Source: Moritella sp. PE36 | GTDB lineage: Bacteria > Pseudomonadota > Gammaproteobacteria > Enterobacterales > Moritellaceae | Direction: 5' to 3' | Length of the DNA: 64,000 bases | Assembly (NCBI RefSeq): GCF_000170855.1 | Contig: NZ_ABCQ01000020.1 | Span: 1 to 64,000 of the forward strand | In this document: piece by piece, positions 19,871-31,329 of the stretch | Layout of the letters: every line of letters begins with the position of its first letter | Position numbering within the stretch: position 1 is the first letter of the stretch | Made by a program: the position numbers and the translations under genes | Notes under the pieces: generated by a model | What the model was told of the DNA's origin: nothing | Databases searched by the model: none | What the model saw: only the letters and a program-made list of their open reading frames with translations

Positions 19871-20020
19871 TTAACCTTCGATATTAATCAAGTTCATAAC
19901 CATCAATTTACGGATAACGCTTACGTACATAACATTGATTTTAGCAATCTTAGTTACATCCGTTAAAGAGTGGCCTTCTTTTAATAATTCAATTGTTTGT
20001 AATACTTGTTCTTTGTTCAT
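19871..20020 (-). CDS. Small HTH-like protein
   Basis: 49 aa: MNKEQVLQTIELLKEGHSLTDVTK..., resembling a resolvase- or Trp-repressor-type helix-turn-helix (ELLKEGHSLTDVTKIAKIN then a recognition-like helix VMYVSVIRKLM). The ATG at 20020 has AGAGG 5 nt upstream, a good site; the frame is open further to 20086 but without a better start. Too short for a confident family call; a tiny DNA-binding protein is plausible. A near-perfect palindrome lies 65 bp upstream and could be its own operator. Confidence 0.55.
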   Translation of the reverse strand: MNKEQVLQTIELLKEGHSLTDVTKIAKINVMYVSVIRKLMVMNLINIEG

Positions 20021-20084
20021 AATAGCCTCTATATGCTGCTTCACTTGGTTTATACAGCTATAATAAAGGTTTTTATAATATGAC

Positions 20085-20122
20085 ATATATCATATTAGGA
20101 AAACATTCCGAATATGATATAT
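20085..20122. promoter_or_regulatory. 38-bp near-perfect palindrome
   Basis: ATATATCATATT (20085-20096) pairs perfectly with AATATGATATAT (20111-20122). Inside, GGAA and TTCC extend the stem after a single mismatch, leaving a 4-nt loop. It lies between the esterase stop and the small HTH gene on the same strand and has no T-run, so it may be an operator or a processed hairpin. Confidence 0.55.
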
Positions 20123-20180
20123 TTCATTAAAATCTTTATATGTTTTTATATAAACGCTTGTGAAATATTGCGTAACTAGG

Positions 20181-21086
20181 TTATTTAAGATGTTTTTTTA
20201 TGAAGTCGATAATTTGAATCAGCGCAGCCTTACTTTCAGGAAGCTGTTCAAACAAGGGGAAAACATGCGGCATTTGGTGCCATATTTGTAAATGGGCATC
20301 GACACCCTTAGCCTGCATAAATGCAGCCAATCGAGTAGAGTCATCACGCATTAGTTCGGTACTACCGACATGGAACATAAAAGGAGGGAAACCAGTGAAA
20401 TCACCAAATAACGGTGAAATCTCGTCATTGTGTAGATCGGTATTATCACCACCTAAATACCAATTTCGGCAACGTAACATAACTTCTAAACTGAACAGTG
20501 CATCACTATAACGGTTTTCCACAGAAGACATTCCACTTTGCGTCATGTCTGCTACGGGTGATAATAACACGCAACAACTCGGCATTGGTAAGCCATTACG
20601 TTTAGCACGTAACAATAGCGATAAAGCGATATTACCACCAGCAGAGTCCCCGCCGACGATAATATCTTCAGGTAAAGTACCTGAATCTAATAACGACTTG
20701 TAAATATCATAACAACAATCAACCGCAGCAGGAAAAGGCTGTTCAGGTGCCAGTGGATAATCGGGGATAATGGCATGTAAATCGAGTGGTTCAGCTAAAC
20801 GCGCTATAAAATTGTTATGTATTGCTGGGGTTTTAAAAACGAAGGCACCGCCATGTACATATAATAATTTTTTCTTCGTATTTGAAAATTTAAGCTGTAT
20901 TTCATCACATAAAGTACCAGCACGCACTAATTGCGAGTGTTGAATATTAGCGCTAGTGCCAAATACAAATTTATCTAGCGCGAGCATCTGAAAACGCAAT
21001 TTATTCACGTCTTTGGTATTTTCAATCGAACGTTTCACTGTTTGCTTCAAAAATAAATTCAGCGCTTTGGCTTGCCAACTAATCAA
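20181..21086 (-). CDS. HSL-family alpha/beta-hydrolase (esterase/lipase)
   Basis: Serine esterase of the hormone-sensitive-lipase type (Abhydrolase_3). Oxyanion motif YVHGGAFVF, nucleophile GGDSAGGNIAL, the Asp region GSTELMRDDS and the catalytic His in MPHVFPLF are present in order, so it should be active on short- or medium-chain acyl esters. No ATG start is seen: TTG at 21086 has CGAGG 5 nt upstream and is preferred over TTG at 21101. It lies 104 bp downstream of the WS/DGAT gene in the same direction. Confidence 0.9.
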   Translation of the reverse strand: MISWQAKALNLFLKQTVKRSIENTKDVNKLRFQMLALDKFVFGTSANIQHSQLVRAGTLCDEIQLKFSNTKKKLLYVHGGAFVFKTPAIHNNFIARLAEPLDLHAIIPDYPLAPEQPFPAAVDCCYDIYKSLLDSGTLPEDIIVGGDSAGGNIALSLLLRAKRNGLPMPSCCVLLSPVADMTQSGMSSVENRYSDALFSLEVMLRCRNWYLGGDNTDLHNDEISPLFGDFTGFPPFMFHVGSTELMRDDSTRLAAFMQAKGVDAHLQIWHQMPHVFPLFEQLPESKAALIQIIDFIKKHLK

Positions 21087-21190
21087 AATAACCTCGAACA
21101 ATATTTATACGTATAACAAAAACTAACCATACAAGTTAGACGTCCCCTTCTAAGCCACAAAGATGGCAGCCCTGAGCCACCACTTTTATT

Positions 21191-22585
21191 TTAGCGTGAA
21201 GAGATTAGTACTGAATGCTGCTTTGCATTATCAAGAATTTCATTTGATAGGATCTCACAAGCGGCTTCTACATGACGGGAGAGTATATCTAAATCAGGCA
21301 GTTCATTTTTGCAACCCACTAAGCCGAAAAACACGTCGTCGTGATAACTATACAAGGTAATGTTGAGTGCAGTGCCCGCAGAGAGTACTGATACAGGATA
21401 CACTTCGGTCAACTTCGCACCAGCAAGGTAAGCAAACTCTTGCTGACCACGCACATTCGAAACAATCACAGAACCCAGGGGCGGCAAAAACTTAGAAATG
21501 CCTAACCATTCAGAGATCGACGCGCTTGCTTGGATCAATAACGAAAAATTAACTACCGACTCTGCTGGTAAACTAAACAAATCGTCTTTGACACTGCTGG
21601 TACGCTTAAAAATTGTTTCTAAATGGTCCAATGCATCGGCATCAATATTGCCAAGTTCTACCCCAGTTAATGCATTTCTACGTCCATTTCCGATTCTTAC
21701 GGGCACTTGAGCAACTAATGGCTTACGTAATAAAATACCTTTTTCTTTCAAATAACGATTAAGGCCAATATCGACACAACATAAAATCACGTCATTTAAT
21801 GTTACACCCGTTATCTTGCTAATCGAGCGCATTTTTTCAAACGGTAAACGGCCAAAAGAAACAATACGCGACCGTGTAGCAGGTACCGAAAATGGTGTTC
21901 GAGGTGCGCAAAATGGTAACGCCGGTCCTTGATCTCGTAGGTTGAGGAATTTTAATCCCATCCGCGTACCTAACCGAATGATGCCGGGAATCGATTTAAG
22001 CTGTTTGAGTCCACTCATATAAGTCGATAACGCGCTTTCAATCACACCCGCAGATTCTTTATAACCAGGACGGAATGATGGGATCTGCCAAAATGGGCGA
22101 TAATCATTGACCGATTGGTCACTTTGTAAATATCCTGACAACCAACTATTTGCCATCTTACCATCTGCCATCGCATAATGAATTTTAGTAAAGATAGCGA
22201 AGCGACCGTCAGATAAACCTTCAATCAAATACACTTCCCATAACGGACGCGTTCTATCAATTAAGTGTGAATGTAAACGTTCAACTAAATCACGTAGTTG
22301 TTCATCAGTACCATCACCGGGTAACATTGACATACGAATATGATAGTTAAAATCAAACTGACTATCATGTACCCAGTAATACAGGCCACCCATACTTTTT
22401 TTAAGCTTAAAGTTAAAAGGGGTCGCTACAGCGGGATCCATGATTAACTTTTGAAATAGATCGCGGGCAAAGTTGCCTTCATAGTCCTTTGGCGGTTCAA
22501 AAATTTGCAAACCTGAAAAATGCTTAGGACTTGCTGTACTCTCACTTAATAAAAATGAGGTTTCAACCAATGATAATTGTTCCAT
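21191..22585 (-). CDS. WS/DGAT-family acyltransferase with altered active site
   Basis: Wax ester synthase/diacylglycerol acyltransferase family; members esterify acyl-CoA to fatty alcohols or diacylglycerol at the membrane. 464 aa from ATG 22585 (AAGG 9 nt upstream). Family features are seen along the length: PLWEVYLIEGL near 115, VTLNDVILCCVD and VSNVRG near the C-terminus. The catalytic HHxxxDG motif reads H136-Y137-A-M-A-D-G, so the second, catalytic His is replaced by Tyr. The codon is clearly TAT. Activity is therefore doubtful or altered. 22 bp after the PHA-type gene. Confidence 0.9.
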   Translation of the reverse strand: MEQLSLVETSFLLSESTASPKHFSGLQIFEPPKDYEGNFARDLFQKLIMDPAVATPFNFKLKKSMGGLYYWVHDSQFDFNYHIRMSMLPGDGTDEQLRDLVERLHSHLIDRTRPLWEVYLIEGLSDGRFAIFTKIHYAMADGKMANSWLSGYLQSDQSVNDYRPFWQIPSFRPGYKESAGVIESALSTYMSGLKQLKSIPGIIRLGTRMGLKFLNLRDQGPALPFCAPRTPFSVPATRSRIVSFGRLPFEKMRSISKITGVTLNDVILCCVDIGLNRYLKEKGILLRKPLVAQVPVRIGNGRRNALTGVELGNIDADALDHLETIFKRTSSVKDDLFSLPAESVVNFSLLIQASASISEWLGISKFLPPLGSVIVSNVRGQQEFAYLAGAKLTEVYPVSVLSAGTALNITLYSYHDDVFFGLVGCKNELPDLDILSRHVEAACEILSNEILDNAKQHSVLISSR

Positions 22586-22607
22586 AATTTCGAGCCTTAA
22601 TCGTACT

Positions 22608-22904
22608 TTATCTATACGAGCATGCTGCCTTTGGCAACAGTTCATCCAGCGTTTCTTCAATGCTTTGCTTCAATACAAAACTCACTGGAAACAGCAGGAT
22701 CCCTAATTTTAATTTGATTCTGATACTTTCCGCATCCGCATGTAAATACCCTCTGGTATGTGCATGCTGAATATGAAGTTTATCACCCCGCCATTCTAAT
22801 TTAAGGTCATATTCTTCCGCTATATCAAGCATTAATTCGTCTGCTAGACGAATAATTTGATGATGCGGTAAACTATGATCGCGGATGATTTCAATACTGC
22901 CCAT
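22608..22904 (-). CDS. PHA-granule-associated-type small protein
   Basis: 98 aa resembling the polyhydroxyalkanoic acid system family (PHA_gran_rgn): MGSIEIIRDHSLPHHQIIRLADELM at the N-terminus, the central LEWRGDKLHI and the C-terminal hydrophobic, acidic tail. Start ATG 22904 has GGAG 6 nt upstream; an upstream GTG at 22916 overlaps that site and is unlikely. Directly precedes the WS/DGAT gene, linking it to storage-lipid handling. No PHA synthase is in the window. Confidence 0.75.
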   Translation of the reverse strand: MGSIEIIRDHSLPHHQIIRLADELMLDIAEEYDLKLEWRGDKLHIQHAHTRGYLHADAESIRIKLKLGILLFPVSFVLKQSIEETLDELLPKAACSYR

Positions 22905-22977
22905 AATTAACTCCACTCGCTAGTTACAACTTGACGAGTTTTAAATCTAATGGACGATATTATAGGGAAAATAACTA

Positions 22978-23005
22978 GAAAGCGCTTACTAAACCACTAA
23001 GCGCT
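22978..23005 (-). terminator. Terminator after the LRAT-like gene
   Basis: AGCGCTTA (22981) pairs with TAAGCGCT (22998) around a 9-nt loop; on the minus strand the stem is followed by TTTCTAGTTATTTT. Confidence 0.5.
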
Positions 23006-23040
23006 ATGAAGGAATAAAACTAAACATAAAGAGGTATAAA

Positions 23041-23574
23041 TTACGTGTTTTCATCGTCAACATCTTGATTACTATTAGTTAATAGCACTAACCAAAATCC
23101 TGTTGAAGTAAAGATTGCATGCTTCCACCAAGACAATGACGCTTCATTTAAATGTGATAATTGCGAGGCGATACTCCAAAACAATGCCGAGCGTAAACGA
23201 CCACTTGTGTATTTGTTAACTAACAATGTGGCAATCAACACTAAAGCGCGGCGTAATTGTGGACTCGACACTTTCACACCACAAACTTCATGCACGAAAT
23301 GTTCACAGTTGTTCTTCAACAAATGATAACGCTTTTTATCTGCTATCAGTTGTTCCGCATTTTCAACGATATTTTCGGCCGGTAAACTTCCAGGCAAGAA
23401 ACCATGATCGATAATGTCTTTATCATCAGAAAAATCTTGTAGGCTAACTAAACCACGACCTGAACGCGCTCTAGAATTTTCAAAAACATAACCACACCCA
23501 TCCGAGATCCCAACATGATGGTAAAGTGGGAATTGTACACTGAGTAAATGTCCTTTTGGATATGGTGTCGTCAT
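23041..23574 (-). CDS. LRAT-like (NlpC/P60 superfamily) membrane protein
   Basis: 177 aa with the lecithin:retinol acyltransferase/HRASLS-type fold: YHHVGI (residues 18-23) supplies the His and NNCEHF (88-93) the nucleophilic Cys. The C-terminal third has two hydrophobic stretches (about 106-120 and 144-165), so it is membrane-attached. Family members transfer or hydrolyse acyl groups of phospholipids via an acyl-Cys. It starts the minus-strand stretch that continues with the PHA-type, WS/DGAT and esterase genes, so a lipid acyl role fits. Substrate unknown. Confidence 0.8.
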   Translation of the reverse strand: MTTPYPKGHLLSVQFPLYHHVGISDGCGYVFENSRARSGRGLVSLQDFSDDKDIIDHGFLPGSLPAENIVENAEQLIADKKRYHLLKNNCEHFVHEVCGVKVSSPQLRRALVLIATLLVNKYTSGRLRSALFWSIASQLSHLNEASLSWWKHAIFTSTGFWLVLLTNSNQDVDDENT

Positions 23575-23621
23575 CTTATGCCCTCAGTTCTTATTGAATG
23601 CTAATTCCAAATTAAGCCGTG

Positions 23622-24176
23622 TTAATTATCCATACGGGTAACAAAGCTGTCGGTATTAAGTTCGCGTATTTTTTTACACGATACATCAGGTGTGCCTAAA
23701 TATAAAAAACCAACAATTTCATCTTTATCTTCAAGTTCAAGCTTTTGTTTTATATGACTATCATAAGCAAACCAACCGGTACGCCAAATACCATTAAATC
23801 CTTGTGCTTGCGCCGCCATTTGCATGGCCATTACCACACAACCTGCCGACATTAACTGCTCAGACTCCGGGATCTTGGGGTGATCTTCAATTCTAGCAAT
23901 AACAGTAATAATTTGTGGTGCACGAAACGGTGCATTCGCGGCTTTTAATACATCTTTCTCTGTTTTCCCAAGGTTAAATGCCGCATCTTGAAAATAACGT
24001 GATAATGTTTTTAAACCTTCACCTTCAGTGATAATAAAACGCCAAGGGGTTAATGCACCGTGATCAGGTGCCCGTAATCCAGCATGAATAATATTATCTA
24101 ATGCCTCACCACTTGGGGCTGGTGAGATAAGCTGATTACAAGAATGACGATTTATTAATAGGTCAATTGCGTCCAT
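23622..24176 (-). CDS. ydjA: NAD(P)H nitroreductase YdjA-like
   Basis: Small FMN-dependent nitroreductase, 184 aa, matching YdjA in length and in the start (RHSCNQLISPAPSGEAL), the RAPDHGALTPWRF flavin loop near residue 35 and the NGIWRTGW and FLYLGTP motifs near the end. Physiological substrate unknown; the family reduces nitro compounds in vitro. Located 47 bp upstream of the LRAT-like gene, same strand. Confidence 0.9.
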   Translation of the reverse strand: MDAIDLLINRHSCNQLISPAPSGEALDNIIHAGLRAPDHGALTPWRFIITEGEGLKTLSRYFQDAAFNLGKTEKDVLKAANAPFRAPQIITVIARIEDHPKIPESEQLMSAGCVVMAMQMAAQAQGFNGIWRTGWFAYDSHIKQKLELEDKDEIVGFLYLGTPDVSCKKIRELNTDSFVTRMDN

Positions 24177-24256
24177 TATTTACTACTTTGAACAATGAGT
24201 GATAGCTAAAGTATTCAATGTAGGTGATAAAATATCAAGTGATTAATTTATTAAGA

Positions 24257-24290
24257 TCAAAAAAGCCCATACATGGTATGGGCTATTTTT
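24257..24290 (-). terminator. fadH terminator
   Basis: AGCCCATAC pairs with GTATGGGCT around a 3-nt loop; on the minus strand the stem is followed by TTTTTT. It lies about 95 bp after the fadH stop. The plus-strand side also has a T-run. Confidence 0.8.
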
Positions 24291-24384
24291 GATAATAATA
24301 GTCGTAATAACAGTCATCATTATTGTCGCAATAATAGTGACTTTTATTGTCTTATATTTGTATTAAATTAGTATTAGCTTCGCG

Positions 24385-26780
<2,396 letters not shown>

Positions 26781-28643
26781 ATGAGAAAATTATTCTCACT
26801 ACTCGGATTCATTCTTTCTAAAATAGGTCGTTCGATTACATTTACTCGTAATTTGATCTTGAACCTGTTTTTCATTTCTTTTATAGCAATTATTATTATT
26901 GCTTTGCAGCAGCAAAAAGAAACGCCTGTCGCATTCGCAGACAACACTGCGTTGGTTCTCAACTTAAACGGCGTCTTAGTTGATCAGCCTAAATTAGTTG
27001 ATCCATTCGACCAAGTGATTGGTGAGCTAGTTGACGCGAACAATGTCGTCAATGAGATTGCGATTTCAGACGTCGTTAACGTCATTATCAGCGCAAAATC
27101 GGATGATGCCATTAGCGCGCTTATCTTAGATCTCGCCCAGCTAAAACCGGCAAGTTTGACTAAATTAACGGATATTGCGGATGCATTAGTCGAATTCAAA
27201 AAAAGTAACAAACCAATTTATGCTTACGGTGATTACTTTAGCCAAGAGCAATACTTACTGGCTTCATTTGCTGATGAGATTCTATTAAACCCTGCAGGCG
27301 GCGTTTTACTGCAAGGCTACGGTAGCTACAGTCTTTATTTCAAAGATGCCATTGATAAGCTAAACCTGTCTTCGCATGTATTCCGTGTTGGTACTTATAA
27401 GTCATTTGTTGAACCCTTTACCCGTAGTGACATGTCTGCTGAGAGCAAAGAAGCCAAATTAAACTGGTTAAATCAACTTTGGGATACCTACACCAGTATT
27501 GTTGCTAACAACCGGTTAATTAACGCTGACGACGTCGCGCCTAAAGCAGATGTATTTATTAAGCAACTACAATCAGTCAATGGCAACATTGCGCAATATG
27601 CTTTAAAACAAAAACTGGTAGACAAGTTATTAACGCGTGAACAAATCACTGAATACCTAGCTAACAAACTCAACGGCGAATCAGATTCATTTGCAAAAAT
27701 TGAATTCTTAGATTACCTTGCCCTTCAATCCACCCAGTTTGAACAACAAGGCTTTGCTAGCAAGCCTGGTGTCGGCATCATTTTCGCCAATGGTCAGATC
27801 CTGGATGGTAATCAACCTCCCGGTGCTATTGGCGGTAAATCGCTGACTAAGCTGTTACTGCAAGCGAAAGACGATGAACAAATCAAAGCCTTAGTTTTAC
27901 GCATCGATAGTCCAGGTGGTAGCGCCTTTGCCTCAGAACAAATCCGAACGGCATTATTAGAACTCAAAAAATCGGGTAAACCCGTCATTGTGTCAATGGG
28001 CAGCGTCGCCGCATCCGGTGGTTATTGGATAGCCTCTGCTGCTGATGAAATTTGGGCTAAACCAACCACAATCACAGGTTCAATTGGTATCTTTGGTCTA
28101 TTTGCTACCACAGAAAAACTACTCGCTAAAATGGGTATTTACAGTGATGGTGTCGGTACCACTGATTTCACAGGACTGTCTGTTAATAGAGAACTGCCAG
28201 AGCACATGGCACAGATCATTCAAATGACGGTTGAAAATGGCTATAGCAACTTCTTAACTGTCGTTGCCGAAGGTCGAGGCATGACAACAGAAGAAGTGGA
28301 TAAGATTGCACAAGGCCGTGTTTGGACTGGTCGCGATGCGCTTAACCTGGGCCTTATTGATAACCTTGGTAACCTTGATGATGCGATTGCTTCTGCAGCA
28401 GCAAAAGTAGATGTATCAACTGACTCATTAATTTTGATTCAAACACCCCGTAGTGAGCGCGATAGATTACTGTCAATATTCACTCAATCGGTTGCAATGC
28501 AAGTACTAAGCGAGCTCAACATCAGCCCGAATGGTAATGTGGCGACTTGGTTAGCAACAATAACTCAACAAGCGGCACAACTAAATAACTACTCAGATCC
28601 GCAAGGCCTGTATGTAGAATGTTTGGTCTGTGACATTAGATAA
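26781..28643 (+). CDS. sppA: Signal peptide peptidase SppA (protease IV)
   Basis: Inner-membrane Ser-Lys protease that degrades cleaved signal peptides in the periplasm. 620 aa from ATG 26781 (AGGA 8 nt upstream), close to E. coli SppA (618). Single N-terminal membrane anchor (NLFFISFIAIIIIALQQQ), duplicated protease domain with the catalytic Lys in VGTYKSFVEPF and the catalytic Ser in VSMGSVAASGGYW. Ends with the conserved CLVCDIR tail. Divergent from fadH. Confidence 0.96.
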   Translation: MRKLFSLLGFILSKIGRSITFTRNLILNLFFISFIAIIIIALQQQKETPVAFADNTALVLNLNGVLVDQPKLVDPFDQVIGELVDANNVVNEIAISDVVNVIISAKSDDAISALILDLAQLKPASLTKLTDIADALVEFKKSNKPIYAYGDYFSQEQYLLASFADEILLNPAGGVLLQGYGSYSLYFKDAIDKLNLSSHVFRVGTYKSFVEPFTRSDMSAESKEAKLNWLNQLWDTYTSIVANNRLINADDVAPKADVFIKQLQSVNGNIAQYALKQKLVDKLLTREQITEYLANKLNGESDSFAKIEFLDYLALQSTQFEQQGFASKPGVGIIFANGQILDGNQPPGAIGGKSLTKLLLQAKDDEQIKALVLRIDSPGGSAFASEQIRTALLELKKSGKPVIVSMGSVAASGGYWIASAADEIWAKPTTITGSIGIFGLFATTEKLLAKMGIYSDGVGTTDFTGLSVNRELPEHMAQIIQMTVENGYSNFLTVVAEGRGMTTEEVDKIAQGRVWTGRDALNLGLIDNLGNLDDAIASAAAKVDVSTDSLILIQTPRSERDRLLSIFTQSVAMQVLSELNISPNGNVATWLATITQQAAQLNNYSDPQGLYVECLVCDIR

Positions 28644-28675
28644 CTAGGTAACCAACCTTAATCAATCTTCTAGTC

Positions 28676-28703
28676 GAGCGGTAAACACGTCAATTTACCG
28701 CTC
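28676..28703 (+). terminator. sppA hairpin terminator
   Basis: GAGCGGTAAA pairs exactly with TTTACCGCTC around 8 nt, 33 bp after the stop. The T-tract is weak. The stem resembles the hairpin at 41893-41933. Confidence 0.5.
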
Positions 28704-28828
28704 AATTCAAATTTCTGTCTTAATAACCCTATATTATTGCAGTTTTATTAAGCAATCTAGTATCAAGCTATTCCATTAATCGATTTCAGCACTATAATCC
28801 TCCTTAAAAACGCACAGGGAATTTATTA

Positions 28829-29839
28829 ATGGCTAAGAAATCAATCTATATCGCATATACTGGTGGCACGATCGGTATGCAACATTCAGAACACGGTTAT
28901 GTACCGATGGAAGGATTCATGACGGATTGCTTAGCGCGTCTACCAGAATTCCACCGCGAAGAAATGCCTGATTTCACCCTCCACGAATACTCGCCGTTAA
29001 TCGACTCTTCTAACATGTCACCTTCTGATTGGCAGCAGATCGCAGAAGATATCCAAAGCAATTATGACGACTACGATGGTTTTGTGATCTTACATGGTAC
29101 TGATACCATGGCGTACACAGCATCAGCATTATCATTTATATTAGAAGACCTTGGTAAACCCGTTATTGTTACTGGTTCACAGATCCCACTTGCTGAGATC
29201 CGCTCAGATGGTCAAAGCAACTTACTGAACTCGCTTTACCTTGCTGCTAACTATCCTGTACACGAAGTCTGCTTATTCTTTAATAACCAGCTATTACGTG
29301 GCAACAGAACCACCAAAGTGCATGCCGATGGTTTTAGCGCATTTGCGACACCAAACTGCGAAACGCTATTAAAAGTTGGTATCAATATCGAAGTCATGTT
29401 GGGTGATGTAAAACCGATTATTGAAAAAACACTGACCGTGAGTAGCATTACACCACAGCCAATTGCGATCGTGACACTTTACCCTGGTATTTCAACAGAA
29501 GTTATCTTCAACATTCTATTACAACCCGTTAAAGCGTTAATCTTGCTAAGTTATGGCGTAGGCAATGCCCCACAAAGTGCAGAGCTATTGAATGCGCTTG
29601 AAGCCGCTAACCAGCGTGGTATCGTGGTGGTCAATCTTACCCAGTGCATTAAAGGTAAAGTTAACATGGGCGGTTATGCGACAGGCGATGCTCTGGCGCA
29701 AGTTGGTGTTATCTCGGGTTATGATATGACAACAGAAGCTGCATTAACTAAGTTGCATTATCTCATCAGTAAAAATCTACCAAGCGAAGAAATCAAAGTA
29801 TTAATGCAACAAAATATTCGTGGTGAATTAAGCCATTAA
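28829..29839 (+). CDS. ansA: Cytoplasmic L-asparaginase I
   Basis: Hydrolyses asparagine to aspartate and ammonia. 336 aa, like E. coli AnsA (338). The two catalytic Thr motifs are YTGGTIGM (Thr14) and LHGTDTMAYTAS. No signal peptide, consistent with the type I cytoplasmic enzyme. RBS AGGGA 9 nt upstream. Single-gene unit, closed by a strong terminator. Confidence 0.96.
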   Translation: MAKKSIYIAYTGGTIGMQHSEHGYVPMEGFMTDCLARLPEFHREEMPDFTLHEYSPLIDSSNMSPSDWQQIAEDIQSNYDDYDGFVILHGTDTMAYTASALSFILEDLGKPVIVTGSQIPLAEIRSDGQSNLLNSLYLAANYPVHEVCLFFNNQLLRGNRTTKVHADGFSAFATPNCETLLKVGINIEVMLGDVKPIIEKTLTVSSITPQPIAIVTLYPGISTEVIFNILLQPVKALILLSYGVGNAPQSAELLNALEAANQRGIVVVNLTQCIKGKVNMGGYATGDALAQVGVISGYDMTTEAALTKLHYLISKNLPSEEIKVLMQQNIRGELSH

Positions 29840-29864
29840 GCTTTAGATAAATATTACAGATACA

Positions 29865-29901
29865 AAAACGGGAAAGACAGCGATGTCTTTCCCGTTTTTT
29901 T
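29865..29901 (+). terminator. Bidirectional terminator between ansA and punC
   Basis: AAAACGGGAAAGACA pairs with TGTCTTTCCCGTTTT around GCGA and is followed by T residues on both strands. Confidence 0.92.
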
Positions 29902-29979
29902 ATCGTTAAATTGTCACTTCAGGCGAGCCCTGATATCACTAAGCTACGATCATTAAGCACAATCACCAAGCCGCTATAA

Positions 29980-31224
29980 CTAAGCTACAACCGCATCACT
30001 TGCAGTTGCATTCGTTGTTTTATGCTTCGTTAATACATAGCCAGCCATAATCACCAAACCTTGGAACAACATCACTGCAGTCACTGTATAAAGGCCATGT
30101 TCAGAGAATGCCGAGACCATACTACTTGCTAAGAAACAAAACATCGTCTGTAAGAAGTTAAGTAATCCTGCCGCAGTTGCACTGCAATTTTTAAAGTCAG
30201 CAAGTGCAGCATTAATCACCAATGGATAAATCGCACCATTAGCCACAGCTAAGAAACAAAATGGGATCAGAATAGGCCAAATAGTGGTTGGTGATGTCGC
30301 AAACGCAATCACGAACATAGTCACCACAGTGGTGATAAACAAGGTAATTAACCAAGGCAATAATTGCTTCGCACTAAAGCGTGTTAACAAGCTACGACAA
30401 CCATAACCACCAACAAGGAAAGCGACTGTCTGCGGCAGGTAACTCAGACCAATGTCCGCACCTGAATAGCCCATAGCAGTCATAATGAATGGTGAACCGG
30501 TTAAATATGCGAAGAATGCAGCGGAGCACGCCGCAAAGATCAACATATTACCCATGAATATTTTTGATTTGATAATCTGCTTATAATCACGGGCCAATTG
30601 CGTCGACATTTTTTCTTGTTTTTTACCGAGTGGTGCACTTTCTTGTTGACGACTTGTTGCAAAAACCAGCGCTAAGCCAATCACGACCAATACCACAAAA
30701 ATACTGCGCCAGCCGAAATACGCTTCAAGGCCAGCACCCAATAATGGTGCTAACGCTGGAGACAAAGCAACTAATGGCATAATAGTCGCAAAAATACGCT
30801 CTGACGCTTTACCTTGATAACGGTCGATAACAACCGCCTGCCAAATAACGGTACCGCAACACGCGCCTAACGCTTGGCCGAATCGGGCGAATAAAAACAG
30901 CTCAATACTGTTAGACACTGAGATCACAACCGTTGATAGCACAAAGATAGTCATGCCCACGAACAGCACTTTCTTGCGACCGATACGGTCAGATAATGGT
31001 CCGTAAACTAACTGACCAAGTGCCATCCCTAATAAAAAGATACTCAACGACAAGCTAATCAATGTTTGCGACGTACCAAACTCAGCGCGGATTGTTTCGA
31101 ATGCAGGTAAATACATATCAGTGGCAAGGAAGCCCAGCATACTTAATCCAGAAAACCAGATCATAGTACTCATTGAGGCGTGCTTTTGGTTATTGATGGG
31201 GGTATTGCTTTGAATATTGTTCAT
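29980..31224 (-). CDS. punC: Bcr/CflA-type MFS transporter, PunC-like
   Basis: 414 aa, 12 membrane helices, with the MFS motif YGPLSDRIGRKKVLF after helix 2 and the helix-1 ATDMYLPAFETI typical of the Bcr/CflA drug-efflux branch. I assign PunC (E. coli YdhC, purine nucleoside uptake) because the divergent neighbour is a close PunR-like regulator; by sequence alone a drug exporter of the same branch is the alternative. Divergent from the regulator across about 105 bp. Confidence 0.8.
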   Translation of the reverse strand: MNNIQSNTPINNQKHASMSTMIWFSGLSMLGFLATDMYLPAFETIRAEFGTSQTLISLSLSIFLLGMALGQLVYGPLSDRIGRKKVLFVGMTIFVLSTVVISVSNSIELFLFARFGQALGACCGTVIWQAVVIDRYQGKASERIFATIMPLVALSPALAPLLGAGLEAYFGWRSIFVVLVVIGLALVFATSRQQESAPLGKKQEKMSTQLARDYKQIIKSKIFMGNMLIFAACSAAFFAYLTGSPFIMTAMGYSGADIGLSYLPQTVAFLVGGYGCRSLLTRFSAKQLLPWLITLFITTVVTMFVIAFATSPTTIWPILIPFCFLAVANGAIYPLVINAALADFKNCSATAAGLLNFLQTMFCFLASSMVSAFSEHGLYTVTAVMLFQGLVIMAGYVLTKHKTTNATASDAVVA

Positions 31225-31329
31225 TGCTTAAACTACATAATATTAATGATGATGTTGATAGTTTAATACTGGCGATTCCGTTTGAGAAACGCTAATATTT
31301 CACTATTGCTTTCAAAAAATTTGATGTGT

